Source: Helicostylum pulchrum (lineage: Eukaryota; Mucoromycota; Mucoromycetes; Mucorales; Mucoraceae). From it: a stretch of 24,794 nt of DNA. The notes beneath the pieces are model-generated. The model saw only the letters and a program-made list of their open reading frames with translations, was not told the origin of the DNA and made no database searches. The stretch covers positions 1 to 24,794 of the forward strand of contig JAIXMO010000114.1 of the NCBI GenBank assembly GCA_025677825.1. The letters are read 5' to 3'. Below are positions 1 to 10,349 of this stretch, piece by piece (position 1 is the stretch's first letter; every line of letters begins with the position of its first letter). A program made the translations under genes and the position numbers.

Positions 1-3000
1 ATTCAACTTGATTATTTTTTAATTCTGTTTTTTGAATTAATCCTACTACAGAGGTAATATCAGCAGCGTCTAATATTGCGTATTTTTTGCTCTCTGATTC
101 ACTAAAAGGTTGTACCATGGGAATAGCTGTAGAATGTAGAGCGGTTTTATGAATCTTCATGACTTCAACAAGAGCATAAAAACTTCCATGGCGTCTACTA
201 GTTTTTGTAATTTCCAAGTCGAACTCGAAAAAGAACAACAGTTTACCCACATACCAGTTTGGAACAGATTGTAAACGGTTATTCGTCCTAGTAATCATAA
301 TTAGAAAAATGGAAACGTCAGCAATAGTAAAAAACATATATAAATAAAACGTACCTTTTTTTAACGTTTGACTCAAACATGATAAACTCTCCGCCTCTTT
401 TTGTAGAGCTTACTGGCAAATTCGATTTAAAAAGAACGGAAGTAAGGACATGGGAATCAAGCCAGAGTTTTGCTGCAGGTGTTATTGTTTTATCTAATTT
501 CAGAGCAAGTGGGCGCCCTTTACTTATACCCAGGTAACGACGTTTGTACGCACCTAAAGCGAGAATCAACTTGTCCAGTCTAATCAGACCTTCTATAGTA
601 GACTCACCAGAATAGTTAGCAGGGAGGAGCACAGGAGAAGAAAATGGCTCCCATAATTGGGGGTAGTCTTTACAGTTGTCGATTTTTGTTGCTGGATGAT
701 AAACAAAACCCGTCTTGGCGCTTTCTGGATTTCGATTATACAAAACAGAGAAATCGATCATATCTGTCGTTTCTAGAAACTTGAATCTGGTAATTCTTTC
801 AAGCACATTGATTGCATTGGCATCCACGTTGACTCTTGCTTTCATCTTTTTTTTGTAGTTACCAATTTCTCGCTCCATGCTTCTAACACTAATATTTCTT
901 AAAGATGAGCATTGTTTGATAATGTGCGGGATATGTAACAGGTGGTGCATTGATGACTTGTAAATTGAATTTGAAAGAGCTTGGGAAGCAATTTGGCTAT
1001 CAATATAACGGTACCAAGTTTCAAGCGATCTATATTGTTTCATCAGAGTAAGTTAAAAACATCAAACCTAAATTTAATTTTCATTTTTTAATACTTACGA
1101 TTTGATTTCTTCAATTTCGGTTTTAGATATTTCCCATTGTAATGACAGAGCACATGCTCTGGTCAGAGCTAAAATGGCAGTTTTAATGGATTGATCTTCA
1201 AAGAGGCTTACAACAAGAACTGGCACCACTTTGACCAGCCAAATAGACCAGTCAACACTACGATAAAGTCCTTTTACATTCAATGGATTTACGGGATGAA
1301 AACTACCTTGAAACGCACCTGCTGGAATGAATAATCGTGATTTTGCCATACCAACATTCATGCATTCAAATTGTTTGTTAGATAACTGAAATGGATAGGC
1401 AGATTCGTTGCCGTGATGCTTGAATCCGTCGTTGTAGCGTTTCGATAATAAATCAAAGAACAATTTACTAACGTTTGAAATTCCGTGAAGCTCATCATAG
1501 CCAAAGAAACAAGACCCAGAAAAGGTAGATAAAGATCCGAAGATGGTTGCTTTTTTTATTCCATATGGCTGTTCATTCTAAAAAAATGGGAAACATTGTA
1601 AGTATTTTTCTTTTATTTTATTTTAAGAACTTACGTAAATTGGGCTGGAATCCTCAAGTAATAAACTTTCTTTAGATCTCAATGGGGCGGTGCGATTGGC
1701 AAAGTACATCCCTGCTCTTCTAGTATTAGGAGGACCGTCTGTCCGTTGCGTACCTTTTGTTAAACAAAATCTACAGCCATAGGTACTAAATATACAAAAA
1801 AAAAAAAGGATTAACTAATTTATTTCTTCTTTAAGTATATATGTATACATACCCAGTATGGCCAGAGAAGTTCATAAGTCTATTACATTCAATTCCGTCA
1901 CCATTTACAAAAAGGGCATATACCTTACAGCGTATTATAGATTCTGTACCTGTTTGGATAACGATGGTTTTTTCTGAAAGTGTTTTGAGCTCGTTTACAA
2001 TTGGTTTCAAGTAAGAGCTGAAGTCACTCTTGGAAGATCCTGGAAGTATACCGATTTGAAAGGTTGCATGTCGTGCATATCTTTAAAAAAGGTAAATAAT
2101 TTAACTCGTTAGTACTTTTTCCTAACGTATTAATTTAATTTTTCTTATTGTTAGTGTACCTTTCTGAACTGTCCAAGTTTAGTACGACAGCGTGAATCAT
2201 AATCATACTTGAATGGGAGCTTGAGGATGTGAATCCGTCAACATCAATTTTCAAATATATATTTATTATATCTTGGTCTGTGTTTATAGCTTGGCTGTTG
2301 TAGAGATCCTTGAATATTTGCCCGTCGAAGATATCACCGTAAGTATCGTTGTTTCTTGTTATATTTTCGATTACTTCTTTCTGACGATCTATTATTTTTT
2401 GACGTACTTCGTCTGACGACATCATTTCAGCAACTTTATCAGCGATTGACACCATTTTAGTGCTTTTTGCTGAAGATCTTAATGAATTGCATGTAGGACA
2501 ACTGAGAAGTTGGTCATCTTCTTGGCTATACAAATAGCATCCATTGTGGCAAACATCATATGATCTTGTCATGGGTAAAGGTATAACAGTCTTAACAAGG
2601 CTGGTACACGCTTCATGACTCAACAATTTGGTAGTAACAGAGTCTATCAGAAAGCACAAGGTAATTTTTTAAAAAACATTAGTCTAAGATAAAATCAATA
2701 TAATAATTTAAAGCTATATTTACCCAAGGTCTCGTCGGCAAGCATCATATTAATTAGATGTCTCAATGCTCTTGAACCTTCTCGACTGATGTTGTATGTA
2801 TCACATACCTCTTCAAACATGACACTATATCTTTCAATATTGGTGAATACAAACTTGGGGATATTTACTTTGTAATGAATTTCGTCTTGGTCAATATCAT
2901 TATCGTTCATTTCAGGCGCGGTAGTAGAGTCAACAAGTATATGCTCAGAGTTAAATGGTTCTGTTAAATATACATATATATAACGGTTTATGTAAGTAAA

Positions 3001-3253
3001 ATATTGAATATTACATATTATTTATGTATCATTTCCATTAATGTTTACCTTCGTTTTCTAGAAAATCTGATTCATCGTTAAAATCAAGATAGTCACCACA
3101 GTCATAATCGTCCATGGAGTTGACACTTTCAGTATTTGCGACTGGGGAAGGCGCAGAAAAGGATATTGACTGCTGGAAAAGAAGCTGACGAACATAATCG
3201 ATGTTATGACCGGATACGCGTGTACGTTTATTTGGATTGGTGTAGGAAGACAT
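1..3253 (-). CDS. tnp2/CACTA-like transposase, 8 exons, 3' end outside the window
   Basis: Reading frames join through GT..AG introns of 57-88 nt as complement(join(<1..287, 355..1029, 1099..1577, 1635..1785, 1853..2080, 2160..2643, 2724..2960, 3049..3253)); every phase matches, giving about 915 residues before the window edge. In order: a basic NPNKRTR stretch near the N-terminus, a CHNGC...CPTC cysteine cluster (about 178-198), VDGF (about 280), GTYGCRFC across an exon junction (about 383-388), YDELHG (about 462-467) and MEREIG (about 646). These resemble the zinc-binding and DDE-type landmarks (DGF, DxxH, ER.G) of tnp2/Plavaka/CACTA transposases; the catalytic assignment is inference. The start is the first ATG after a TATA box. 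The frame is open throughout. It is divergent from the partner gene at 3700. Confidence 0.82.
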
Positions 3254-3310
3254 TTTTAAGTAAAAATAATGGATAAATTATCTGAAAGTAAGGTAAGATT
3301 TTTTTTTGCT

Positions 3311-3316
3311 TTTATA
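3311..3316 (-). promoter_or_regulatory. TATA box of the tnp2-like transposase
   Basis: TATAAA on the minus strand, about 57 bp before the ATG at 3253. Other genes here have the same spacing. Confidence 0.5.
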
Positions 3317-3627
3317 TTCGAAAATTGAGATAGAAAATTAATCTTGGCAGTTTTTTTTAGAAACAGTAGATACATTATATCATGCAATTTATTTCAAAGT
3401 AATAATAGAACCGCTCATATAACGTAGTATATTTATGCTGAGCCGTTGTGCATATAAAAAAGGTAAATTATTAAAAATGTCGCGACAAGTACATACTAAT
3501 TCGATTGGGTAGAGGGCTTGAGGCATTTTTTTACTGGTGCCTTTTTTTTATTTTATTTTTGGCGGCGCAGCTACAAGAAATAATTCCATATTTGTCTATG
3601 TATCCTTTACAGGTATTGAAAATTGAA

Positions 3628-3634
3628 TATAAAG
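3628..3634 (+). promoter_or_regulatory. TATA box of the partner gene
   Basis: TATAAAG, about 70 bp before the ATG at 3700. Confidence 0.5.
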
Positions 3635-3699
3635 AGACACTTTTAGAAGAAGAAAAAAAACTAATTCTTTTTTATTTATTTTAAAAACGCAGAAATAAT

Positions 3700-4701
3700 A
3701 TGTCTAATATGTCTAACAATAACAACAGTGACATCCCCTGGAATTCTACTGATTTTCTTCAAGATGTATTTGAAAACACGCCCTCTGATACTGTCAAACT
3801 TGATTTTCTCATTGGTGAAGTCAGTGAAATCAAGATCATGTTATCACGACTTTTGGCCATGAATAATAGAGACTCTCTTAATTCTGTTTCTTTTCGTTCA
3901 GGTAATTTTGGCTAAAAGGAAATAAATAATGATGTTCTACTTTATTCTAATTTTTTTTTTAGGATCTGTCTCTGCCGGTACCAGCCAGTTATCTATCACG
4001 CCTGCTTCTTTTGATATTATCAATGACCGTGAGAAGGTCGATGAAATAGTGATGACGGCTACAAGCAACCGTGGTAAAAGGTGCTATTCCAGGAGAGACA
4101 TTCTTTTGAAAACTGGTATTTCTGAATCAAAAAAGAAAGATCTCATCGTCGCAATGTGTACTATTTGGTTGGAAGCAAAAGAAATCTCGTATGGCATGGC
4201 AACAGAAACGGAAGAGAAAGCAGCAAGATATCAAGATGCGTCCGATAGATACGACAAAACAAATGTGCTGATCGGTCTATTCTGTAAAACGAAGTTTTCT
4301 GAAGAGGATAAGGACATTTAGGTGGATGAACTTGTCAAAAGAAAAAAGGGAACTTATAACGTATGTTGTAGAACACATTGTTTTCGAGACGTTAACACGC
4401 CAATCTTGCTTGCCCTTGGATTTTGCAAAAGACAGTTGGGTAACTACTCACTTATTATCCGTTGCTATCCGTAATAGTGATGGATCAAGAAAAGCAAAGT
4501 CAACTGTAAGCTATTTCATTAATTTTTATTTGACAAATATCAGTATCAGTATTTCTCACTCTTTTTTCTTGGGGGTTGACATATTAGGAAGATAATGCGG
4601 ACAGCTTTTCAATCTCTGATTTGGCAGAGGAAGTTGAATTGCCACAGGTAAGTATCGATGGGTTGAATCCAGTTTTAGGTGACAAGAGAAGAAGAGTTTG
4701 A
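3700..4701 (+). CDS. Small partner protein of the tnp2-like element, with a +1 frame change
   Basis: Not a recognised family. Exons 3700..3901, 3963..4505 and 4588..4701 join through introns of 61 and 82 nt with matching phases. Inside exon 2 the frame ends at TAG 4319-4321, while the next frame (+1) is open from 4272 and carries on as MNLSKEKREL... to the intron at 4506. The product would be about 285 residues: an Asn/Ser-rich start, a short heptad-like segment (about 30-52), a Lys/Glu-rich middle and a basic DKRRRV end. Divergent pairing with the transposase suggests an accessory DNA-binding or regulatory protein of the same transposon (inference). The frame change may be a mutation or programmed. 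A shorter alternative end using a 35-nt intron at 4649 is less likely. Confidence 0.6.
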
Positions 4702-4839
4702 ACCAATCGTATCTTGGCTGGTGAAATCTGTCATTTTTTTTTTTTTGCTATAAATAGTTTGATTTTTTCTCTTTTTTTTTTCCCTTTTCTTTTCTTTATT
4801 ATTTTTATTACTTTTCCTTTCAATTTTTTTTTAATAAAA

Positions 4840-5480
4840 CAAATAAAAGTTCTTTTTTTTTGAACTTTACATACAGGTGTTAGCCCTCATGTAGTGCTTT
4901 CACTCATTCTGTCGAGATCAGGTAATATCATGTTAGCATTATGAAGACAACTTGTAGCTCTAATACCATATTATTTTTATCTTAGATATTTATCTGTTAC
5001 TCGTATCACTACTTGCTATAGGCCCTTTACTTCAAAGCTTTTTTTATATACAAAAGTAATTATGTTATTTCTTTGAGCCTTTGTATCATATTCTGACCTT
5101 TTTTTTTTTAATCCAGGTGCAGGCTTATTCCGCTATGTATACTGTCCTTTTATCTTGTGTTCTCTATGTAACAATAATGAACTATAACTTAAACATAACT
5201 ATTACCTCGCATCTTCTTAATCTTTTAACTATTGTATATACTAAAAGACAATAACAAACTAGTTTCTTAAACATAATTATACCCTTCCCCGTAATATATA
5301 TATACACTACACACTGTAAACAAAATTCACCTGTAAATAATAAAATTCTCGCTTTTTTATATATATATAAATTTTTATTACTAAATGTGCTATCATTACC
5401 GTATGATCGAATAACTATTTTATACAATATTGCCTTCTAATCATCCAATACCGTCGTAATGCTGTTTTTTTTAATGATTT
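4840..5480. repeat. Transposon right-end non-coding region, homologous to 17985-18600
   Basis: No coding frame. By eye it matches 17985-18600 in order: AATAAAAGTTCTTTT then a CTTT.TACAT block, later CAAAATTCAC.T.TAAATAAT, then AATAACTATTTTAT, then TAATGCT followed by poly-T. In the second copy this region leads to a CACTA terminus, so here it should be the 3' non-coding part and right end of the element carrying the two divergent genes. The minus frame at 5182-5427 is low-complexity and was not called. Confidence 0.6.
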
Positions 5481-5500
5481 GCCGGTTATGGTTAAAACTG

Positions 5501-5660
5501 CGATAGTGATAGCTCAAGCACTGGTGACTCACTCAAGCACTGGTGACAAGAAATATCATCCGTGACAAATTAATCACCAGTGACAAATCAGTCACTGATG
5601 ATAGCTATTAATCACTGGTGATAGCAATGATAAATTAATCACCAGGCGTTAGCACCAGCG
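5501..5660. repeat. Cluster of CACTGGTGA-type motifs (putative subterminal repeats)
   Basis: About eight copies or near-copies of CACTGGTGA in both orientations, for example at 5519-5527, 5538-5546, 5574-5583 (inverted), 5612-5620 and 5639-5645 (inverted), often flanked by AATTAATC or GATAGC. It sits where the related element at 17420-18731 has its subterminal AGCGAT cluster. Such clusters are the usual transposase-binding zones of CACTA elements. The exact terminus is not resolved; the array abuts the stop codon of the DD37E transposase. Confidence 0.6.
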
Positions 5661-5661
5661 A

Positions 5662-6714
5662 TTAATTTAGCACTCCAAGCACTTTGTTTCGCCATGGTGC
5701 TCCTTTCGCCTTGATCACTGCCTCAATTCGAGCTGGCATACTATCAATATATTTAAGACAATCGGCTTGAGTGAATTTATACCATTCTTTCTCGATTCGG
5801 TCTGCTAGTTCTTCCTTGGTTGTAGGTCTTGTTGCGTAGTTATATAGCCGACGTTTTAACTGATACCACACATGTTCTATGGGATTCAAATCTGGACTTT
5901 GCGCGGGCCAGTTTAATACAGTATCCACAGAAAAACCATTGCTACTAAACCACTGTTTGGCAAGTATAGAAGTGTGCGGGGTTGCATTGTCTTGCTGGAA
6001 ACGTACGGTATTAGGAGTCATGTCAAAGTGGTCAAGCGTGTCTGTTAAAGATGTACCTAAAATTTTCACATACTCCTCTGAGTTAACGGCTCCATCAATA
6101 ATTGTAGTACCATAACCAGGTCCTTTTGCTGTTATACAGCTCCAGAAGAGAACTCCTCCGCCATCCCCTTGTATTTGAGGCTTCATTTGATGAGGTCGCA
6201 AGGTTCTGTCGCCATCTGACCAATAAAAAGAGTTTCCATCTGAACCCCACATGTTGACTCGGGTCTCGTCAGAAAACACCCATTGACGCCACTGGTCCAC
6301 TGTATACTGCTTATGTTTTTTGGCCCATGCCAGACGAAGCCTCATGTTCGTTTTACTAACGAAGTTAGTTTTGAACTTCCTTTTTGCCTTAAACCCCATT
6401 TGGCGGAGAGACTTTCGAATGCCACTCAATGACATCTCCACATTATCGGAACTCAAAAGCTCACGAACACCTCGAGGGCCATCGAGCACACCTGTTCGAA
6501 GCTTTCTTGCGATAAAAGACTTCGTTGGATTGGTTATTTTGCTTGGTCTTCCACCCTTGGTCACATGACCGTCACCTAAGTAAAGCTTCCTAAGGCGAGT
6601 CAACGTATTTTTGGAAACGTTTGGATAACTTTTCCTAATGCTCGAGTAAGGCACTCTACGGAGTAGTAAAGACTTGATTGAATTCTTGAATTCAGATGAC
6701 AAACGAGGGGCCAT
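5662..6714 (-). CDS. Tc1/mariner transposase, DD37E spacing, intact
   Basis: A complete 350-residue frame from ATG 6714 to TAA 5662. It has an N-terminal helix-turn-helix region (about 5-45), a GRPS AT-hook-like motif (55-58), and a DDE domain: D149 in FSDET, D242 in QQDNATPHT and E280 in SPDLNPIEHVW. There are 37 residues between D242 and E280, so DD37E, unlike the DD34E and DD35E transposases elsewhere in the window. The usual GDGGGVLFW and WPAQSPDLNPIE signatures are present. The enzyme would cut and paste an element at TA dinucleotides. I could not find a matching pair of terminal inverted repeats or TA duplications, so the element limits are unknown; one end may be lost or overlap the CACTGGTGA array. 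Confidence 0.92.
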   Translation of the reverse strand: MAPRLSSEFKNSIKSLLLRRVPYSSIRKSYPNVSKNTLTRLRKLYLGDGHVTKGGRPSKITNPTKSFIARKLRTGVLDGPRGVRELLSSDNVEMSLSGIRKSLRQMGFKAKRKFKTNFVSKTNMRLRLAWAKKHKQYTVDQWRQWVFSDETRVNMWGSDGNSFYWSDGDRTLRPHQMKPQIQGDGGGVLFWSCITAKGPGYGTTIIDGAVNSEEYVKILGTSLTDTLDHFDMTPNTVRFQQDNATPHTSILAKQWFSSNGFSVDTVLNWPAQSPDLNPIEHVWYQLKRRLYNYATRPTTKEELADRIEKEWYKFTQADCLKYIDSMPARIEAVIKAKGAPWRNKVLGVLN

Positions 6715-7186
6715 AATGTAATGTTAAGCAGATATAGGAAAAGGGAATTAAAATGTCAAAATCTGATGTAAAAAACAGCTTCTTATATACTTTTTAAAAT
6801 TTTCAGCAAGAATGTATTCATAAAATAACTCGGAGCAATTTTGAAATAGATCCAATATTCCTATCTGGAGGAAAGACGTTGAGATCCCATGTAATCGATT
6901 TAGTGCATTTCTTAATTTATTGACACAAAAACTTTGATACTTGACCATTCAGCATGTTTTAAAGTTACCGTCACGCAAGGTATACTATTTAAAAGCAGAG
7001 ACTTTTTTTATATAATCTCAAATATAACTCAAGTCTCGGAAAAAGAGAAATATGATTCAATTAATGTAAAATCTAAATTTTCCAAACGGATCATACCATT
7101 TTTCCCCTCACAGTATATGGATGTCAAAGTCGATTTATTTTTTCCTTTACATATCTCTTTACATCTATATCTGATATTATTTTACA
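6715..7186. other. Intergenic region between two divergent genes
   Basis: Presumed 5' regions of the DD37E transposase (minus) and the coiled-coil gene (plus). Apart from the TATA box at 6783-6789 I see AT-rich sequence with short spurious frames and no clear repeat. Confidence 0.4.
6783..6789 (-). promoter_or_regulatory. TATA box of the DD37E transposase
   Basis: TATATAA on the minus strand, about 70 bp before ATG 6714. Confidence 0.45.
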
Positions 7187-7331
7187 ATGCAAAACCATTC
7201 TCGCCTTAACAACTCTTTGATCTCCAGTAGAACTAGAAGCCGAAGTAGCTCAGTGTCATCTGCCAATTCCGCTTCTCGTGAAGACATGTCCATAGACACC
7301 CAACAATCGTTTTCTGTCTTGGCACCATCTA

Positions 7332-8922
7332 CAGTGGTTACATAAATTGACCCACAAAACTTGTTTTTTAAATATTTCCGCGAATAATGGTACTAGCTAT
7401 ACAAATCATATATCAGAAAAGGCAGACGAGGCTGAATTTTATTTTAAGTAAAATTTTAATTGATTTTTATGACGTAATCATTATGTAAGAAAAATAAAGT
7501 GATTCCGAGTTTTTTTAATTTTCCGCATTATTTAAATATTAAATCATTTACAGCTGGCATGTAGTTGTATCAAAAATACATTAATGCTATCTGAATATTT
7601 AAACCTTTCTCTATCTCATGATATAAATACCGTCAAAATTTTCGAAACTTCCCCTGTTACGATCACTCTCCAAACTTAACGGCTTTTTAAAAATACTATG
7701 CCTTATAAACTCAGCCAAAGTAAACGTGATGACTTCAAGTCTCTTATTTTGAATGGTGAGCCCACTGTCAACATTATAAAACGTACAGGAGTTTCAAAGT
7801 CACATGTAAACAGGATGAGATCAAGCATTATTCCAAATAATATTCGACATCCTGTCGGAAGTCCCAGCATTGTGAAACAGTTTACTAAAACAGTTATACG
7901 TTTGAAGCTTCGATCTGGTTTCTTACAGTCCGCTCGTGATGTTCATAAATACTTGCGTAGTGTTGGTTATTCAATTAGCTATAATGCCACTCGAAAAATC
8001 ATTAAAGACCTAGGTTTTAGGTGTCGATTTAAGTATTCAACTGCCGCCATTGATATAACGCATATGAAAAAACGTTATAAATAGGCAAAAGAACACAGTG
8101 ACTGGACAGTAGAGGACTGGAAGAAGGTTGTGTTCTCAGATGAAACCAAGCTAAACATCTGGGGATCGGATGGTGCCGAGTATACGTACGTCTTGAAAGG
8201 TGCAAAACTTAGGCCGTTCAACTTCAAAAGTAAAAAACAGGGTGGTGGTGGATCTATAATGATTTGGGGTTGTATGACAGCATTTGGACCAGGTTATGCA
8301 TGTCGTTTACTTGAGAATTCTATGAATTCTGGCCTCTATCAACATGCTTTACGGAAGTCATACATCGATACATTGGGATACTATGGTCTTACCCATAGTG
8401 ATGTCGTATTTCAACAGGACGGTGCCACATGCCATACTTCAAACACCAGTAAAAATTGGCTGGATAATCAAGGCATAAATTACACCAAAGACTGGCCGCC
8501 ATGTAGCCCAGACCTTAATCCGATTGATCACCTCTGGCATCATGTAAAGAAAAGACTAGATTGTTATCCGCTTAAGCCTAAAAATGTCGAAGAATTATGG
8601 CAGAGATTTGACTATGAATGGAATAGATTTACCAAGGATGATATGGATAATTATTACAATAATTATCATAAAATAATTGAAGCTGTTATCAATGCTAGAG
8701 GTGGATATACAACATATTGATTTCGTGACATTTCTCTTTTTTTTTAATAAAATTTCATTTTTTTCTAATTCTGATCGAATCTCCGATTTAAACCCAAATA
8801 AGTTACAGGATATGATGCAGAATTTAAATCCGTATATTACTCTCAAATTTGGGCTTTCTAGCTTTATCAATTAAAAACCTACGTTAAAAACAAGTTTTGT
8901 GGGTCAATTTATGTACCCACTG
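7332..8922 (+). mobile_element. Tc1/mariner DD35E element, copy 1
   Basis: 1591 bp, flanked by TA (7330-7331 and 8923-8924). Terminal inverted repeats of about 37 bp begin CAGTGG, then T (left) or G (right), then TACATAAATTGACC, and end near CAAAACTTGTTTTT. Same length and orientation as the copy at 20844. TATAAAT at 7622-7628 precedes the transposase ATG by 70 bp. Confidence 0.95.
7698..8720 (+). pseudogene. DD35E transposase, dead: nonsense codon plus E-to-D change
   Basis: Collinear with the 340-residue transposase at 21210. TGG for W129 has become TAG (8082-8084), cutting the product to 128 residues, and the third catalytic residue reads D (NPIDHLW) instead of E (NPIEHLW). The AT-hook-like GRPS reads GSPS. 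The N-terminal helix-turn-helix part remains open, so a DNA-binding fragment without catalysis is conceivable (inference). Confidence 0.93.
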
Positions 8923-10044
8923 TATATCACTTTCGAGAGTGTCCAATGACTCGGATATGACTGCTGCATTATCAAGAAGCTTTTTTGCGACTGGAGCTAG
9001 TAATACCTGGGACAGTATAAAGAGCGATTTAAAAAAACTGGACGCGAAGATATCACGCTTTGAAGACCGTTTCGATAGAATTGAATCTAGGATTGACCGT
9101 CTGGAGAGAATTGAGTCCAAGTTGGACATTATCTTAAGCAAAATTGAAGGATCGTCTGAACCAAGGGAGCTTGTAACTTGCCAGTCCGATAGCACACTTT
9201 TTCGACCAGGAACAGCTATGTATAACATGCTTTCTGTAAGTAATTATTTTAATAAATTTTATAGCATATTTCAAACTAACTTTAGAAATAGGGGTGGATC
9301 CGTACCTCTTTGGATAATCAGAAGGGTGCTCCAGAGAACCTGGTGTGTGATTATACAAAGCCTTTAACCGACACTAATAATGTTATTGCTTATGTCGGAT
9401 CACAGATTGAAAATATCACTAATAAGACGTGGAACAGTATTGTATCATATAGAGAGATAAAAGCTAAAGTTGTGCTCGTTTTTCACAGACAGAAAGCAAA
9501 TCTAGCTGAATCGGAAGAAAAAAAGGCTGCCAAGAAGAAGCTTAACGTTAGAAAAGGCAGACGTGTCACCGTAAGTCAATTATGTAGTATGAAACAATTC
9601 CTGTCACTTGAACTTACTTTTTTTTAAAATATAGAAGCTTAAACACAGAAAGAAAGTAATGGCACATTCCGTTTTCGGGTCCGAAATGAAAACTCTTTTC
9701 GGTAATGATGTTTTTAATCTTGCATTGGAACAATTGCAAAGTGACGAGGAGAGTACCGATACGGAAGCAGGAGAGGTAGAAAAAAGTATAAAATTAAAAG
9801 TAATTCGTCCGTCTTGGCGTTCAAGAAAGGTAGATAGTTATATTCATGAATATTGTTTAGATATAAACACTAACTATTATTTGTTTTAAAGGGTATCGAA
9901 GCATTCGAAAAGTTTGACGAATTTGATCTTCAAATTCGAAAAAATGCCAAAAAAGAAAAAGAGCTCAGAATGAAAGGAAGAACCAAGACAATTGAAATAA
10001 AAAATCAATATTTGGATCAAGCCCCCGCATGGTCGAAAGCATAA

Positions 10045-10349
10045 AATAATTCTTTTTTGTACAAATAAATAAATAGTGCGTTTTTTTTAGCCTGCGTAAC
10101 AAAGCTTTTTTTTCCTTCCTTTCCTCCCTTTTTCCTTTTCCTTTTTTTTTCGGAATCATCTTGGTCAACATCTATTTTTTTTTCTACATCGTTTTCACCA
10201 TATTGTTTCCTTTTTCTTTCAATAAACGCGTTAAATACGCAGCCTTAACACCCCGCCCCTTTTTTTTGGACAATAACAAGGTATCGATGAATGAAACTTT
10301 TTTTTTTGGAATGGGATAAAAATATTTATTAATACATGTATGAAATGGT
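10045..10349. other. 3' intergenic region between convergent genes
   Basis: About 300 bp of poly-T/pyrimidine-rich sequence between the stop codons of the coiled-coil gene and the Plavaka-like transposase. AATAAATA and AATAAA-type sequences could serve polyadenylation. No terminal motif array is seen, so there is no sign of a transposon boundary. Confidence 0.4.

Larger units (their letters stand above)
3254..3699. other. Divergent intergenic region between transposase and partner gene
   Basis: These 446 bp hold the two opposed promoters (TATA at 3311-3316 minus and 3628-3634 plus), poly-T runs and a TCGCGA palindrome near 3480. No convincing coding frame is seen. Confidence 0.6.
7187..10044 (+). 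pseudogene. Coiled-coil basic protein gene, split by a DD35E mariner
   Basis: Not a recognised family. Exons 7187..7331 + 8925..9235, 9292..9570, 9635..9829 and 9892..10044, with introns of 56, 64 and 62 nt and matching phases. Leaving out the mariner (7332-8922) and one TA copy gives an open first exon of 152 codons and 360 residues in all. Order: Ser/Arg-rich start (1-35), strong heptad coiled coil (about 78-121, with LDAKISRF and RIDRLERIESKL), a basic Lys/Arg segment (about 220-260, KGRRVT, KHRKK), an acidic linker, RPSWRSRK, and an APAWSKA end. The design suggests an oligomeric DNA-binding accessory protein of a large transposon (inference). Convergent with the transposase at 10350. The insertion leaves it non-functional at present. 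Confidence 0.7.

Noticed and set aside
318..1043. Start MKQYR for the exon ending near 355
   Set aside because: The acceptor ATATAG at 1030-1031 puts these residues in the intron; the frame joins the previous exon in phase at 1029.
5182..5427. An 81-residue minus-strand frame
   Set aside because: Low-complexity AT-rich stretch inside the right-end non-coding region; the homologous copy at 18250-18500 has no equivalent frame.
6320..6568. Plus-strand frames opposite the DD37E transposase (also 5879-6115)
   Set aside because: Antisense shadows of a clearly conserved coding sequence.
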